DNA of 43,312 nucleotides from Thermoguttaceae bacterium (lineage in GTDB: Bacteria > Planctomycetota > Planctomycetia > Pirellulales > Thermoguttaceae), in contig JARKPK010000174.1 in the NCBI GenBank assembly GCA_029975295.1, positions 1 through 43,312 on the forward strand, given 5' to 3'. The position numbers and the translations under genes are program-made. The notes beneath the pieces are model-generated. The model was not told the origin of the DNA. It worked only from the letters and a program-made list of their open reading frames with translations, and did no database searches. Positions 1 through 7,472 of this stretch are shown here, piece by piece (positions within the stretch are counted from its first letter, which is position 1; every line of letters begins with the position of its first letter).

Positions 1-892
1 CGAGGAAGACGACTTTTCGACTTCCCGGCTCGGCTAAGTCGATCAGGCGTGCGGCGAGTTTACGGTGTTCCGCGTTGACCAGCGGCACGTTCAGCAAAAA
101 CGATCCATTGGCAACGAGAACCAGTCGGTTCGTTCCGAAGGGGATGCAACTGACTATCGCGTCGTCGCCCGAGGCCAGAAGAATCTTCGCATCATCGCGC
201 GGAACAATCCGCCGGCCCAAACGAATCTCCAGCCGGCTCTGGTCGAGGCCCTCGATCCATTCACGTCGGCCGCTCAATGGCCCGAGCGCGCGATTCGGGG
301 GGGCGTCTTCGAGTTCGAACCATACGAATTCGCCGGCCTCGGCCGATTGGCGGCGCAACGAATAGAACTCGGCAAGGCCGTCTCGAATCGCCTCGTACTG
401 CTTTCGCTGCTTGGGTTCGACCGAGGGCAGAATCTTATCGAAGTAAACGGAGGCCGCGTCGAAATCTCGCCCGACGTAGATCAATAGCCGGTTATCGTCG
501 AGCGTCAACCATTCAGTCAGCCGAGAGCGAACGGGTTCCGGCGGTCCGGCGAAATCGTCGGGAAACCAGACGATGCAGTCCGTCTTTTCGAGCCAATCGC
601 CCAACGCCGATCGTGATTGAACTGTGTGGCCGCGCTGGGCGAACATGGCAGCAAAGACGGCCGTGCCGTTAATGCTTTTCGACGCCCCGGGCGCGACCCG
701 CCGCCCGTAGGCGGTTTGCAGTTCTTCTGGACCGCAGCCGGCCAGGCACGCCAAGAAGATTGCCCCGAGAATCCGCAGCCAAGCGCCGGGCCCAAGGTTG
801 CTCGGGCGCGCGGCCGGCGCGGCGCCGTCGCCGAGCCTGCGTCGCTGGGCAGGGGCAACGGAAGCGAATTTCCGACGCTGGTTGCACTTCAT
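1..892 (-). CDS. DUF4350-like lipoprotein/membrane protein, 3' end off the window
   Basis: An open frame starts at ATG 892-890 and runs off the left edge, giving about 297 visible residues. After an Arg-rich start there is a hydrophobic segment ending in LACLAGCG (about residues 42-54), which looks like a lipobox or a single membrane anchor. The following domain has the feel of DUF4350 (GATase-like fold): a SINGTAVFAAMFAQRGH stretch, then DCIVWFPDDF and LLIYVGRDFD strands. The start overlaps the stop of the upstream gene as ATGA, so the two are probably translationally coupled. DUF4350 proteins commonly sit beside DUF4129, MoxR and DUF58 genes, and the neighbours here fit. Function is not established; a role in envelope-complex assembly is inferred from context. 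The missing C-terminus leaves the domain call moderate. Confidence 0.75.
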   Translation of the reverse strand, partial: MKCNQRRKFASVAPAQRRRLGDGAAPAARPSNLGPGAWLRILGAIFLACLAGCGPEELQTAYGRRVAPGASKSINGTAVFAAMFAQRGHTVQSRSALGDWLEKTDCIVWFPDDFAGPPEPVRSRLTEWLTLDDNRLLIYVGRDFDAASVYFDKILPSVEPKQRKQYEAIRDGLAEFYSLRRQSAEAGEFVWFELEDAPPNRALGPLSGRREWIEGLDQSRLEIRLGRRIVPRDDAKILLASGDDAIVSCIPFGTNRLVLVANGSFLLNVPLVNAEHRKLAARLIDLAEPGSRKVVFL

Positions 893-1665
893 GATACGGG
901 GGCGTGCTCGGGTTCGAACATCGCTTCTATGAGTTGCCACTGGCGCCAACACCACTGGAACCGATCGGGTTCGATCGGATGGTGGCCGAAGTAGGCGTCT
1001 TCAAACGCGCCGACAATCACCTCCATTGCCGCCCGCATGGCCGGATCGCCGACGTCGCGAAGATACTGGCGATTGGTTTTGCCGCGGGCCAAACGCAATA
1101 GCTGCCGTTCGTTCATTTCCGTCAGCACGTGAGCGTAGAGGTAGACAATGGCTCGTTCAAACCGGCCGGCGCGGCTTTCGCGCAGGCAACGGTCGAGATA
1201 GTCGCCCGGGGCGTCATCGTCGAGAAATCCCAGATGTTCGATGCGGCCACGACGACTGGTCTTAACGGATGCCGTGTTCGCCCATCGCCGTTTCGAGAGG
1301 CCGATGGCCAGGGCCGCCAGCAGCCCGACTGCCGCAACGATCAACAGGGCCCAAACAACCGGCCGCAGCCAATCCACCTGGGGCGGAGCTTCGCGCGGCC
1401 GCTGCGTTTCCGGATCGGGCAGGTCGACCGGGCGAAGCGCGTCGTTGGCGGGGTCGTACCAGGGAAACCTTTGCGCGCGGCGCAGCGCCTTTTGTCCGCC
1501 GGAAACGGCCTCTTGATCGGCAGCGTCGGTTGCGGCTGCGGCCGAAGCCGTTGCCGCCTGGGTGAAGCTCGGAACGCACCATCCCAGAACGATTGCCGCG
1601 CAAAGAACCCCGACTCGTGCGGTTCGACGAGCGAACGCGGCCGTGTTTTCCATCGCGTGAACCAT
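889..1665 (-). CDS. DUF4129-like membrane protein
   Basis: 258 residues. There is an N-terminal signal-like hydrophobic stretch (about 15-37), a FPWYDPANDALRPV motif at 67-80, one transmembrane helix (about 101-123) and a cytosolic helical C-terminal domain containing YLYAHVLTEMNERQLLRLARGKTNRQYLRD. That last region is the typical DUF4129 signature, and the FPWYD motif precedes it in related proteins. A second possible start is Met5. The gene lies 1 bp after the stop of the upstream membrane protein and shares ATGA with the downstream DUF4350-like gene, so the three form an operon. The molecular function of DUF4129 is not known; clusters of this kind carry MoxR ATPases and are thought to act in envelope or metal-insertion chaperoning. 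Confidence 0.8.
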   Translation of the reverse strand: MVHAMENTAAFARRTARVGVLCAAIVLGWCVPSFTQAATASAAAATDAADQEAVSGGQKALRRAQRFPWYDPANDALRPVDLPDPETQRPREAPPQVDWLRPVVWALLIVAAVGLLAALAIGLSKRRWANTASVKTSRRGRIEHLGFLDDDAPGDYLDRCLRESRAGRFERAIVYLYAHVLTEMNERQLLRLARGKTNRQYLRDVGDPAMRAAMEVIVGAFEDAYFGHHPIEPDRFQWCWRQWQLIEAMFEPEHAPVS

Positions 1666-1666
1666 G

Positions 1667-2539
1667 TTAGTACGACATGCGTCGAGCGATTCGGTCGCCC
1701 TCGGCCCGAAGAAGCAGTTCTACCTCCCAGCCCTCGCGTCGGATGCGGAGGTCGAGATAGCTGAGGAACCGCACCACGGCGAAGAATCCGGTGGTTAGAG
1801 CCAAGCTGCACGGGTAGAACACTAGAAAGTCCCAGAACACTTCGGTCGGCCCGAACAGAACCTGACAGACAACTCGCAACGAAAGCCAAAACGCGACCGT
1901 CAGAATCGACGCGGCAACGGCCGCAACAAGCCAACGGGCGAACAGCGTTCCGAACCAGTAGCCGTGCAGCCCGACGATTCGCTGGGGCGTCGAAATTCGC
2001 CCCGGAGCGGCCCGCCACGGATTGCGTTCGAGCAAGATCACTTCGGCTGCGTAGGCCCGCATCGCCGCCGGCACCACAACGCCGGCGACGGTCAGCATCC
2101 ACAGGCCGCGCCGCAACACGCTTTCGGCTAACAATTGAGGAAGCGAACGGATCCACTCGCCCGCCACGGCGCGGAACGAAGGGCGGTCTTCGAACAGCAG
2201 CTTTCCCAAAACGAGCGTTAGCGGCGAAGAGGCCAACGGGGCGGTCCAATACACGGCCACAGCCAAAAAGAACACGTAGCTCGGCACGCCGCCCCCCTCG
2301 GGCGAATCGATCCAGCGGAAGAAATACTGAGCATTGGTCGGCGCGATGGTGTTTCCTGCGGAAAATATGCCGCTCCACAGCCCGATAAGCACCGCCCACA
2401 ACGCCGTCAGCGGCAGCACGCCGCATGCCCACGCGGCCGTCAGCGGGCCGAGGTGCATTCGGGCGACGCGCATCGCCAAATCGAGCAACTGCATAAAGTC
2501 GCGTTCTCGAACGACGATGCGGCATCGATCTAGTTGCAT
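1667..2539 (-). CDS. multi-pass membrane protein, unknown function
   Basis: 290 residues with at least five hydrophobic segments (for example around residues 36-58, 95-115, 150-172, 195-220 and 230-258). I recognise no catalytic motif. The N-terminal phrase CRIVVRERDF followed by a helix ending ARMHLGPL resembles uncharacterised planctomycete membrane proteins that sit immediately before DUF4129 genes. The start could be Met1 at 2539 or Met16 at 2494; I keep 2539 because the CRIVVRERDF segment looks conserved. Neither start has a strong ribosome binding site. It ends 1 bp before the DUF4129-like start, implying cotranscription. A partner or scaffold role in the cluster is inference only. Confidence 0.7.
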   Translation of the reverse strand: MQLDRCRIVVRERDFMQLLDLAMRVARMHLGPLTAAWACGVLPLTALWAVLIGLWSGIFSAGNTIAPTNAQYFFRWIDSPEGGGVPSYVFFLAVAVYWTAPLASSPLTLVLGKLLFEDRPSFRAVAGEWIRSLPQLLAESVLRRGLWMLTVAGVVVPAAMRAYAAEVILLERNPWRAAPGRISTPQRIVGLHGYWFGTLFARWLVAAVAASILTVAFWLSLRVVCQVLFGPTEVFWDFLVFYPCSLALTTGFFAVVRFLSYLDLRIRREGWEVELLLRAEGDRIARRMSY

Positions 2540-2958
2540 AGAGCCCGACGGCGTCGAAAAGGTCTTTCTTCGCCTCTAATCCTGTTCTCTTGGGGATTGC
2601 TGGACTGTGGCGGCAAGGGTTCTTTAGCGACGGCTCCTCGTTCAGCCGGCGCGGAATGCATCTGTCGGGTGTCGGCACAGAACGGACGCCCGCAACGGTC
2701 GTCGCTCGGTTCCCGGCCGCCCTTATCTTACTGCAACCGCCGCAAAGCGGAACCCGCACCGGATCCTTGCTTGCCGGACCGCGGCCGAGCGTCTATTCGG
2801 CGATCTCGGCAAAAAGCGATGATCGGTTCCTGTTGATCCCACTGCTTCCGGCGCGGCCGCGTCCTTCTCTCGATACGGCAGCCGATGGTCATTCCGTATG
2901 GCCGCTCGGCTTGTCATGAGGGACTGCACCACTTGCGGACGGCTTTTCCCCGCCTGAT
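2540..2958. other. intergenic gap inside the minus-strand cluster
   Basis: 419 bp between the SpoIIM-like gene and the membrane protein. Short open frames exist on both strands, but they are Arg/Pro-rich, have no recognisable domain and look like products of high GC. The gap may hold a promoter for the three downstream genes; I see no convincing -35/-10 pair or hairpin. Confidence 0.5.
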
Positions 2959-3945
2959 TCACGTTCGTTCTCCAGCGTCGTCGCCGAGCCATCGGGGCAG
3001 GATCAGGTAGGCCGCCAGCATTACGGCCGTGCCTGCGCCCACCGACGCCTTGAGCAGCGGCGACACATCGGCGGGCGAAACGAAGGCTTCGATCATCGCG
3101 GCCCCGACGAACAACAACACGGCCAAGCCGACCATCGGCATGGCCAGCCGCCCGGCAAGCCGCAGGGAGTCGGTTCGGGAATAGCCTTGCGTGAATACCA
3201 GCGAAAACCCCAAACGCATTCCGGCGGCCGCGCTGAGCACCACGGCCGTCAGTTCGAACGCGCTATGGCCGGCGACGAACTCGAAGAAGTTCTTTGCGTT
3301 TTCACTGGCAGCCATGTGCCCGAAAACGGCGCCGAGGACGATGGCGTTGAACATCGTTTCATACAGTCCGCCCACGCCCCAAAACAGCCCAAACACGAAA
3401 CAGCGGAGCCCGATCGTCGCATTATTGAACACGTAGAAGCCGGCCATGCCGACGTCGATGGTGAAGTCGCGTCCGCGAGGAGCGTCGGAAAAGCTGCTTT
3501 CGATGCCGGTGAGATGGTCGGCGCCAACCACCTCGCGGGCGAAGTCGGGATTCACAAATCCGCCGAAGGCCGACAGCAAGAACACCCCGAAGAACAGCGC
3601 GAAGGCGAGCCACAAGATGCGGTCGGCCGCCAACCGTCTGGGCAAGACCACGAACAGCTCGACGAACCACGCCCGCACATCGAACGATTTGGCCCGATAC
3701 AACTGGTTGTGCGCGCGGCCCACCAATTGGTGCAAGTAGCGCACCGTTTCGGGCGGAAAGTGATAAGCGTCTGCCAAGGCCAGATCGGCGCAGGCGGCTC
3801 GGTAGAGCGACGAGAAGCGAATGATCGTTTCCGCCGGCAGCGATCGGCGGCGAATGGGGTTGGCCAGCGCCGCGCAAAGCCGGTCGAGCTCTTGCCACAG
3901 TGGCCGTTTGGCTGCAAGGATCTTGGTCAATTCCACGCGCGGCAT
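2959..3945 (-). CDS. SpoIIM / DUF95 family membrane protein
   Basis: 328 residues. An N-terminal soluble helical region (1-105) is followed by about six transmembrane segments (near 110-130, 168-192, 196-212, 228-250, 270-290 and 300-317). The GHSAFEL motif at 226-232 in front of a small-residue-rich helix (AVVLSAAAG) is the hallmark of the SpoIIM/DUF95 family. In Bacillus SpoIIM takes part in engulfment with a peptidoglycan hydrolase complex, but in non-sporulating bacteria the family occurs with RDD, MoxR and DUF58 genes and its role is undefined. The RDD gene lies 39 bp upstream on the same strand, so the two are probably cotranscribed. There is no sign of other sporulation genes, so a sporulation role is not implied. 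Confidence 0.85.
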   Translation of the reverse strand: MPRVELTKILAAKRPLWQELDRLCAALANPIRRRSLPAETIIRFSSLYRAACADLALADAYHFPPETVRYLHQLVGRAHNQLYRAKSFDVRAWFVELFVVLPRRLAADRILWLAFALFFGVFLLSAFGGFVNPDFAREVVGADHLTGIESSFSDAPRGRDFTIDVGMAGFYVFNNATIGLRCFVFGLFWGVGGLYETMFNAIVLGAVFGHMAASENAKNFFEFVAGHSAFELTAVVLSAAAGMRLGFSLVFTQGYSRTDSLRLAGRLAMPMVGLAVLLFVGAAMIEAFVSPADVSPLLKASVGAGTAVMLAAYLILPRWLGDDAGERT

Positions 3946-3984
3946 CTCCCGGCCGGCACCGGCGGCAAGCGGCTGCGTTGCCCG

Positions 3985-4797
3985 CTATGCCGCGTGCGAC
4001 GCGGCCTGGTTTTCCACCCTTTCGCCGAACCAGCGTTGGTAGGCGGCGCACAACAGAACGTCGGGCGGCACGTCGGCCGACAACTGCAACACGCCCCGCA
4101 ACGGTTCGGCCAAGTGTTGGGCCAACTCGTTCCGACGCTGAGGCGAGAACTGCCCCCGGCGCTCGACATAGGCCATCAGCGCCCGGGCCAACGAACGCCC
4201 CGGCAGATAGTTCGGCGGAATCGCGGCCGCGATTTCCAACACCTGCGGGGCGGTGAACCGCGCCACCGCGGCGATGGCCGCGCGCTCCTCCACCACAACC
4301 ATAGTGCCGCAAACAAGATCGCCCAGCCGTTGGAATCGGCCGTTGCTGATCATCGTCCACAGCCCGACCTGATAAAGCCCCAGCAAACCGACCTCGGCGA
4401 ACAGAAACGGGAGCATGTCGGCCATGCGCAAGATATTCCGCAAAACCGCCTGCACACCGTTGATCGGACGGCCGTCGATGGTCAGCACGCGAATGCCCAC
4501 GAGCCGTTTGCCGGGCGTTTGACCGTTCCAGTAGGCCTCGAACACCCCGCCGTAGAAAAACGCCAGCACAAACCAGCCGGCCAGTGTGACGCCTACGCCG
4601 AAGCCGCCCAGTCCGATTACGCCGAAGGTTGCCGCCGCGCCGATCGCCAACCCGATAGCCGCACCAAGTCGGATGGCCAAGTCGATGCCGTACGCCCGCA
4701 ACCGCGAAAACGGACCGGCCAGCGCGTAGCGGAAAGCGATGTTCTCCGGTGTGACGATCTCGACGGCCGTGTCCAGTTGTTCCGCAACATCTGCCAT
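3985..4797 (-). CDS. RDD family membrane protein
   Basis: 270 residues from ATG 4797-4795; the frame stays open upstream, but that part is Arg/Pro-rich and not protein-like. The RDD domain occupies about residues 22-170: FRYALAGPFSRLRAYGIDLAIR carries the Arg/Asp pair, followed by two hydrophobic helices (43-62, 68-84), the GQTPGKRLVGIRVL motif at 92-105 and QRLGDLVCGT at 156-164. The remaining 100 residues are a soluble C-terminal extension with no recognised domain. It heads the minus-strand cluster with SpoIIM next. RDD proteins are small membrane proteins of mostly unknown activity; some have been linked to ion transport. Its position beside SpoIIM and DUF4129 fits the recurrent MoxR-associated gene set. 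Confidence 0.87.
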   Translation of the reverse strand: MADVAEQLDTAVEIVTPENIAFRYALAGPFSRLRAYGIDLAIRLGAAIGLAIGAAATFGVIGLGGFGVGVTLAGWFVLAFFYGGVFEAYWNGQTPGKRLVGIRVLTIDGRPINGVQAVLRNILRMADMLPFLFAEVGLLGLYQVGLWTMISNGRFQRLGDLVCGTMVVVEERAAIAAVARFTAPQVLEIAAAIPPNYLPGRSLARALMAYVERRGQFSPQRRNELAQHLAEPLRGVLQLSADVPPDVLLCAAYQRWFGERVENQAASHAA

Positions 4798-5172
4798 GCC
4801 GACATTATTCTCGCCTCGGGCGGCGTTTGCAACCGACGTCGGAAATGGGAAACGAGGGCCCATTTCCTCGATTGCAGGCCGCGCCCGGGCTTGCCAACGA
4901 CCAAATGATGGCCCTATGCTTGCTCTGGGGCCGGTCATCCTTCCCTTCCGATCGGCCCGCCGCCGCCGGCGCGAATGGGGCGGCGCCGACTGCCGGGCTT
5001 CCGCGGCGCCTCGGGCCATTGTCGCCATCGAGGCAGCCGCGCGCCAAACAAGGTCAACACAACCGGAGAGCCGGCACGCGCTGTGCCGCGGCCGATCGAG
5101 TGTTGCGCCTGCTTGAGCCGCTTTTCATGCTTCGCAGTCGTATTCCGCTCTTTTCCTTGAGGAATAGCCCGC
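4798..5172. other. divergent intergenic region
   Basis: 375 bp separating the minus-strand RDD gene from the plus-strand amidotransferase. It must carry outward promoters for both. The only clear signal is TTGAGGAA about 10 nt before the amidotransferase ATG, which acts as its ribosome binding site. No RNA gene or repeat was recognised. Confidence 0.5.
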
Positions 5173-5865
5173 ATGCGCATCCACTGTTTGCAACATGTTC
5201 CTTTTGAAGATGCCGCGAACATCGCCCTATGGGCCCAGCGGCGACGGTTTTCGCTGGTCCTTGGGCTCATGGGCCAAACACCCCTGCCGGCGCACGATGA
5301 ATACGACTTTCTGGCGATCATGGGCGGACCGATGAACATCTACGAGCACGACCGCTTCCCCTGGCTCGCCGAAGAAAAGGCGTTTATTCGTCAGGCGATC
5401 GATGGCGGGAAGATCGTCTTGGGCGTGTGCCTCGGCGCGCAGTTGATTTCCGATGTGCTGGGCGGCCCGGTCACTCGGAATCGCCACCGTGAAATCGGCT
5501 GGTTTCCGGTGCGGCTGACCGAGGCGGCGCGGCAATCGCCGCTGGCCGCCTGGCCCGACGAAGTGCTCGCCTTTCATTGGCATGGCGACACGTTCGCCAT
5601 TGCGCCCGGGGCCCGCTTGCTGGCTTCGAGCGACGCGTGCCCCCACCAGGCCTTCCTTTGGGGCGATCGCGTCGTAGGACTGCAATTTCACATCGAATAC
5701 AGTCGCGAATCGATCGAACGGATGATCGCCCACTGTGCCGATGAATTGCAGCCCGGACCGTTCGTTCAGTCGGCCGACGAGCTGCTTCCGTCGGTCGCAG
5801 CGGCCCGCCGCACCGAGGAGCTTCTCGCAAAATTCCTCGACGCGCTGGTTCAGCGCGCACATTGA
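5173..5865 (+). CDS. class I glutamine amidotransferase (GMP synthase-like)
   Basis: 230 residues. The GATase1 fold is complete: the oxyanion region IMGGPMNIYE at 49-58, the nucleophile elbow GVCLGAQL with Cys86, and the LQFHIEYS motif with His173 and Glu175 complete the Cys-His-Glu triad. A short FHWHGDTF motif at 134-141 is typical of stand-alone amidotransferases of this subgroup. Such proteins hydrolyse glutamine-type amides, often gamma-glutamyl compounds, and many are labelled GMP synthase-like although they lack the synthetase half; that half is absent here too. The start has a GAGGA ribosome binding site 10 nt upstream. The next gene converges from the other strand. The substrate cannot be deduced. 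Confidence 0.9.
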   Translation: MRIHCLQHVPFEDAANIALWAQRRRFSLVLGLMGQTPLPAHDEYDFLAIMGGPMNIYEHDRFPWLAEEKAFIRQAIDGGKIVLGVCLGAQLISDVLGGPVTRNRHREIGWFPVRLTEAARQSPLAAWPDEVLAFHWHGDTFAIAPGARLLASSDACPHQAFLWGDRVVGLQFHIEYSRESIERMIAHCADELQPGPFVQSADELLPSVAAARRTEELLAKFLDALVQRAH

Positions 5866-5896
5866 TTGCGTTGCTCGCAGCAATGGCTTCCCGAGA

Positions 5897-6385
5897 CTAC
5901 TGCGCCTGTTCGTATTGGCCGGGATGGTTGAATTCTCGCTTTCGTCCGGGGAAGGAATCGAACAAGGCCCGATGGCGACGAAGGCCGTACTCGTCGTCGC
6001 GGGTTTCGTAACTGCGAACCCAAGCGATCAGCATTTGCAGATGTTGGTTCTGTTCGGCCGGCGTATCGAATTTCTCCGGTTCCCAGGGCCGTGCACGGCA
6101 ATGGGCAACGCATGTTTCGACCCCGGGGTTGAGAAAAATCAGTTCCTCGCAGTCTTCGAGAATCGGTTCGATGATGTCTGCATAGCAGCCTTCAATAATC
6201 CAGCTTTCGTTCTCCGCAATGAAACGCTTGGCATCAGCGATGCTTTCTTCTATCGGCCGACGTTCCGTGCCGCCGGCAAACGCAACTTGATCAAGCGACA
6301 GTCGGGCGGCGGGCTGACGGGCGAGAAGTTTTTTGGCCAGGGTGCTCTTTCCGGCCCCGGCGTTTCCCAGAAGGATCACTCGCAT
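5897..6385 (-). CDS. P-loop NTPase, shikimate/adenylate-kinase-like
   Basis: 162 residues from ATG 6385-6383, which has GGAG about 8 nt upstream; the frame continues upstream without protein-like character. The Walker A motif GNAGAGKST sits at residues 7-15. An LSLDQVAFAGG segment follows at about 33-43, and WIIEGCYADI near 61-70 resembles the lid/base-binding regions of small kinases related to FlaR, shikimate and adenylate kinases. It ends in TAG, an ordinary terminator here. It is convergent with the amidotransferase, 31 bp apart. It probably phosphorylates a small molecule or nucleotide; the substrate is unknown. Confidence 0.8.
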   Translation of the reverse strand: MRVILLGNAGAGKSTLAKKLLARQPAARLSLDQVAFAGGTERRPIEESIADAKRFIAENESWIIEGCYADIIEPILEDCEELIFLNPGVETCVAHCRARPWEPEKFDTPAEQNQHLQMLIAWVRSYETRDDEYGLRRHRALFDSFPGRKREFNHPGQYEQAQ

Positions 6386-6658
6386 GGCGTTTCTCCGTGT
6401 TCTTCGTTCTTCTTCGCTCAGATCAATGCTGCGATCGACGCGACGGGCGCGACACCGGTTGGTCGAGAAAACGGACTTGCTTTGCGTGTTCGGGGCGAGT
6501 CGATGGCGACGCTGCCGCGCCGGGGCTGTGAGTTCCTTCGGGCCGCGAGTTAACAATGCCGCGACGAACGAATAACGGCCCAGGCGGCGGAATCGGCGCC
6601 GGCGGCATGCGCGCGAACGATGCCAGCCGCGATCCCAACGGCGCGGCCGTGTTGCGGC

Positions 6659-7144
6659 CTATCGTATTTGGCGTTTAACCTGCCGGACAAACGCCTCGAA
6701 GTCTTCGCTGGTGTTGCCGGCGCCGGCGATGTCGAGAGCGATTCGGCCCGACCGGTCGAGAAACCTCGCGAAACGGATGCGCCGATTCCGGTGAGTGAGC
6801 GCCAGCAACGCGGCGCCGACTCCGACGACTGCCAACGCCACATAGCCGATCGGTTGCAGCCAAGCGATGTCGCCGTAGTAGTGGCAGGCGGCAAAAATCA
6901 AGGCGCCGACGGCCAGCACCCAGCCGGCATAGCGGTGGATGCGATAGCGGACCACGGTTTCACGAACCTCGCCCGTCAAATCGGCGAGCTTCACAGCGTG
7001 TTCAAACCGACGACCGCTCCACCAACGAGCCCGCACGACGATCCGGTCGGGATACAGCAGAAACTCGCGCTGCACTTCCATCAACCGATCGGAGTAGGCC
7101 GACAACGGCGGCCGGCCGCCTTCCCCATGTTCTTGATCGGACAT
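6659..7144 (-). CDS. small membrane protein, unknown function
   Basis: 161 residues from ATG 7144-7142 (MSDQEHGEGG). Residues about 20-65 form a soluble beta-rich segment (YSDRLMEVQREFLLYPDRIVV, then FEHAVKLADL) that resembles a small PH-like domain describing how a cell maps lengths; it is followed by two hydrophobic helices (about 72-89 and 96-114) and a cytosolic tail predicted to be helical (FEAFVRQVKRQIR). No catalytic residues are evident and I do not recognise a named family. The gene lies between convergent and divergent neighbours and appears to be monocistronic. A longer start 51 nt upstream (MPVARRS) is possible but less protein-like. Confidence 0.65.
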   Translation of the reverse strand: MSDQEHGEGGRPPLSAYSDRLMEVQREFLLYPDRIVVRARWWSGRRFEHAVKLADLTGEVRETVVRYRIHRYAGWVLAVGALIFAACHYYGDIAWLQPIGYVALAVVGVGAALLALTHRNRRIRFARFLDRSGRIALDIAGAGNTSEDFEAFVRQVKRQIR

Positions 7145-7472
7145 CGACCGATTTCCCCCCAATGGGCGTTTTGCCGATCGTCGAGCGACCGGCATAACCG
7201 CCGGATCTCTAGTCCTTCAGTAGAAACATGTTGTTCGTCGGGCGGTTGGCCCGAATTGTCGTCCCGTGCATCAATAGGGGCGGGATTGCCGCCGTGGAGC
7301 GTTCGGCGTATTATCGCAGTGCGGCGTGGAGTTGTCGATCTTTCGGCTGAACGTCGATATTTGGGAGGAGCATCGCGGCAGCGGCGCGGAACGGCCCCAA
7401 TTTTCAGCCGCTCGTTTCCCTTTTTTGCCGCGGAATGGTTCCCAGCGCCGCCCCAGGCTGCCGCTCGTGAAT
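7145..7472. other. divergent intergenic region
   Basis: 328 bp between the small membrane protein (minus) and the regulator gene (plus). The frame of the regulator remains open through part of it, but the residues are Arg/Pro-rich. No convincing promoter, repeat or RNA gene was seen. Confidence 0.45.

Noticed and set aside
3187-4908. 573-codon plus-strand frame across SpoIIM and RDD genes
   Set aside because: It mirrors the codons of the two membrane proteins, is rich in His, Gln and Arg, and has no recognisable domain.
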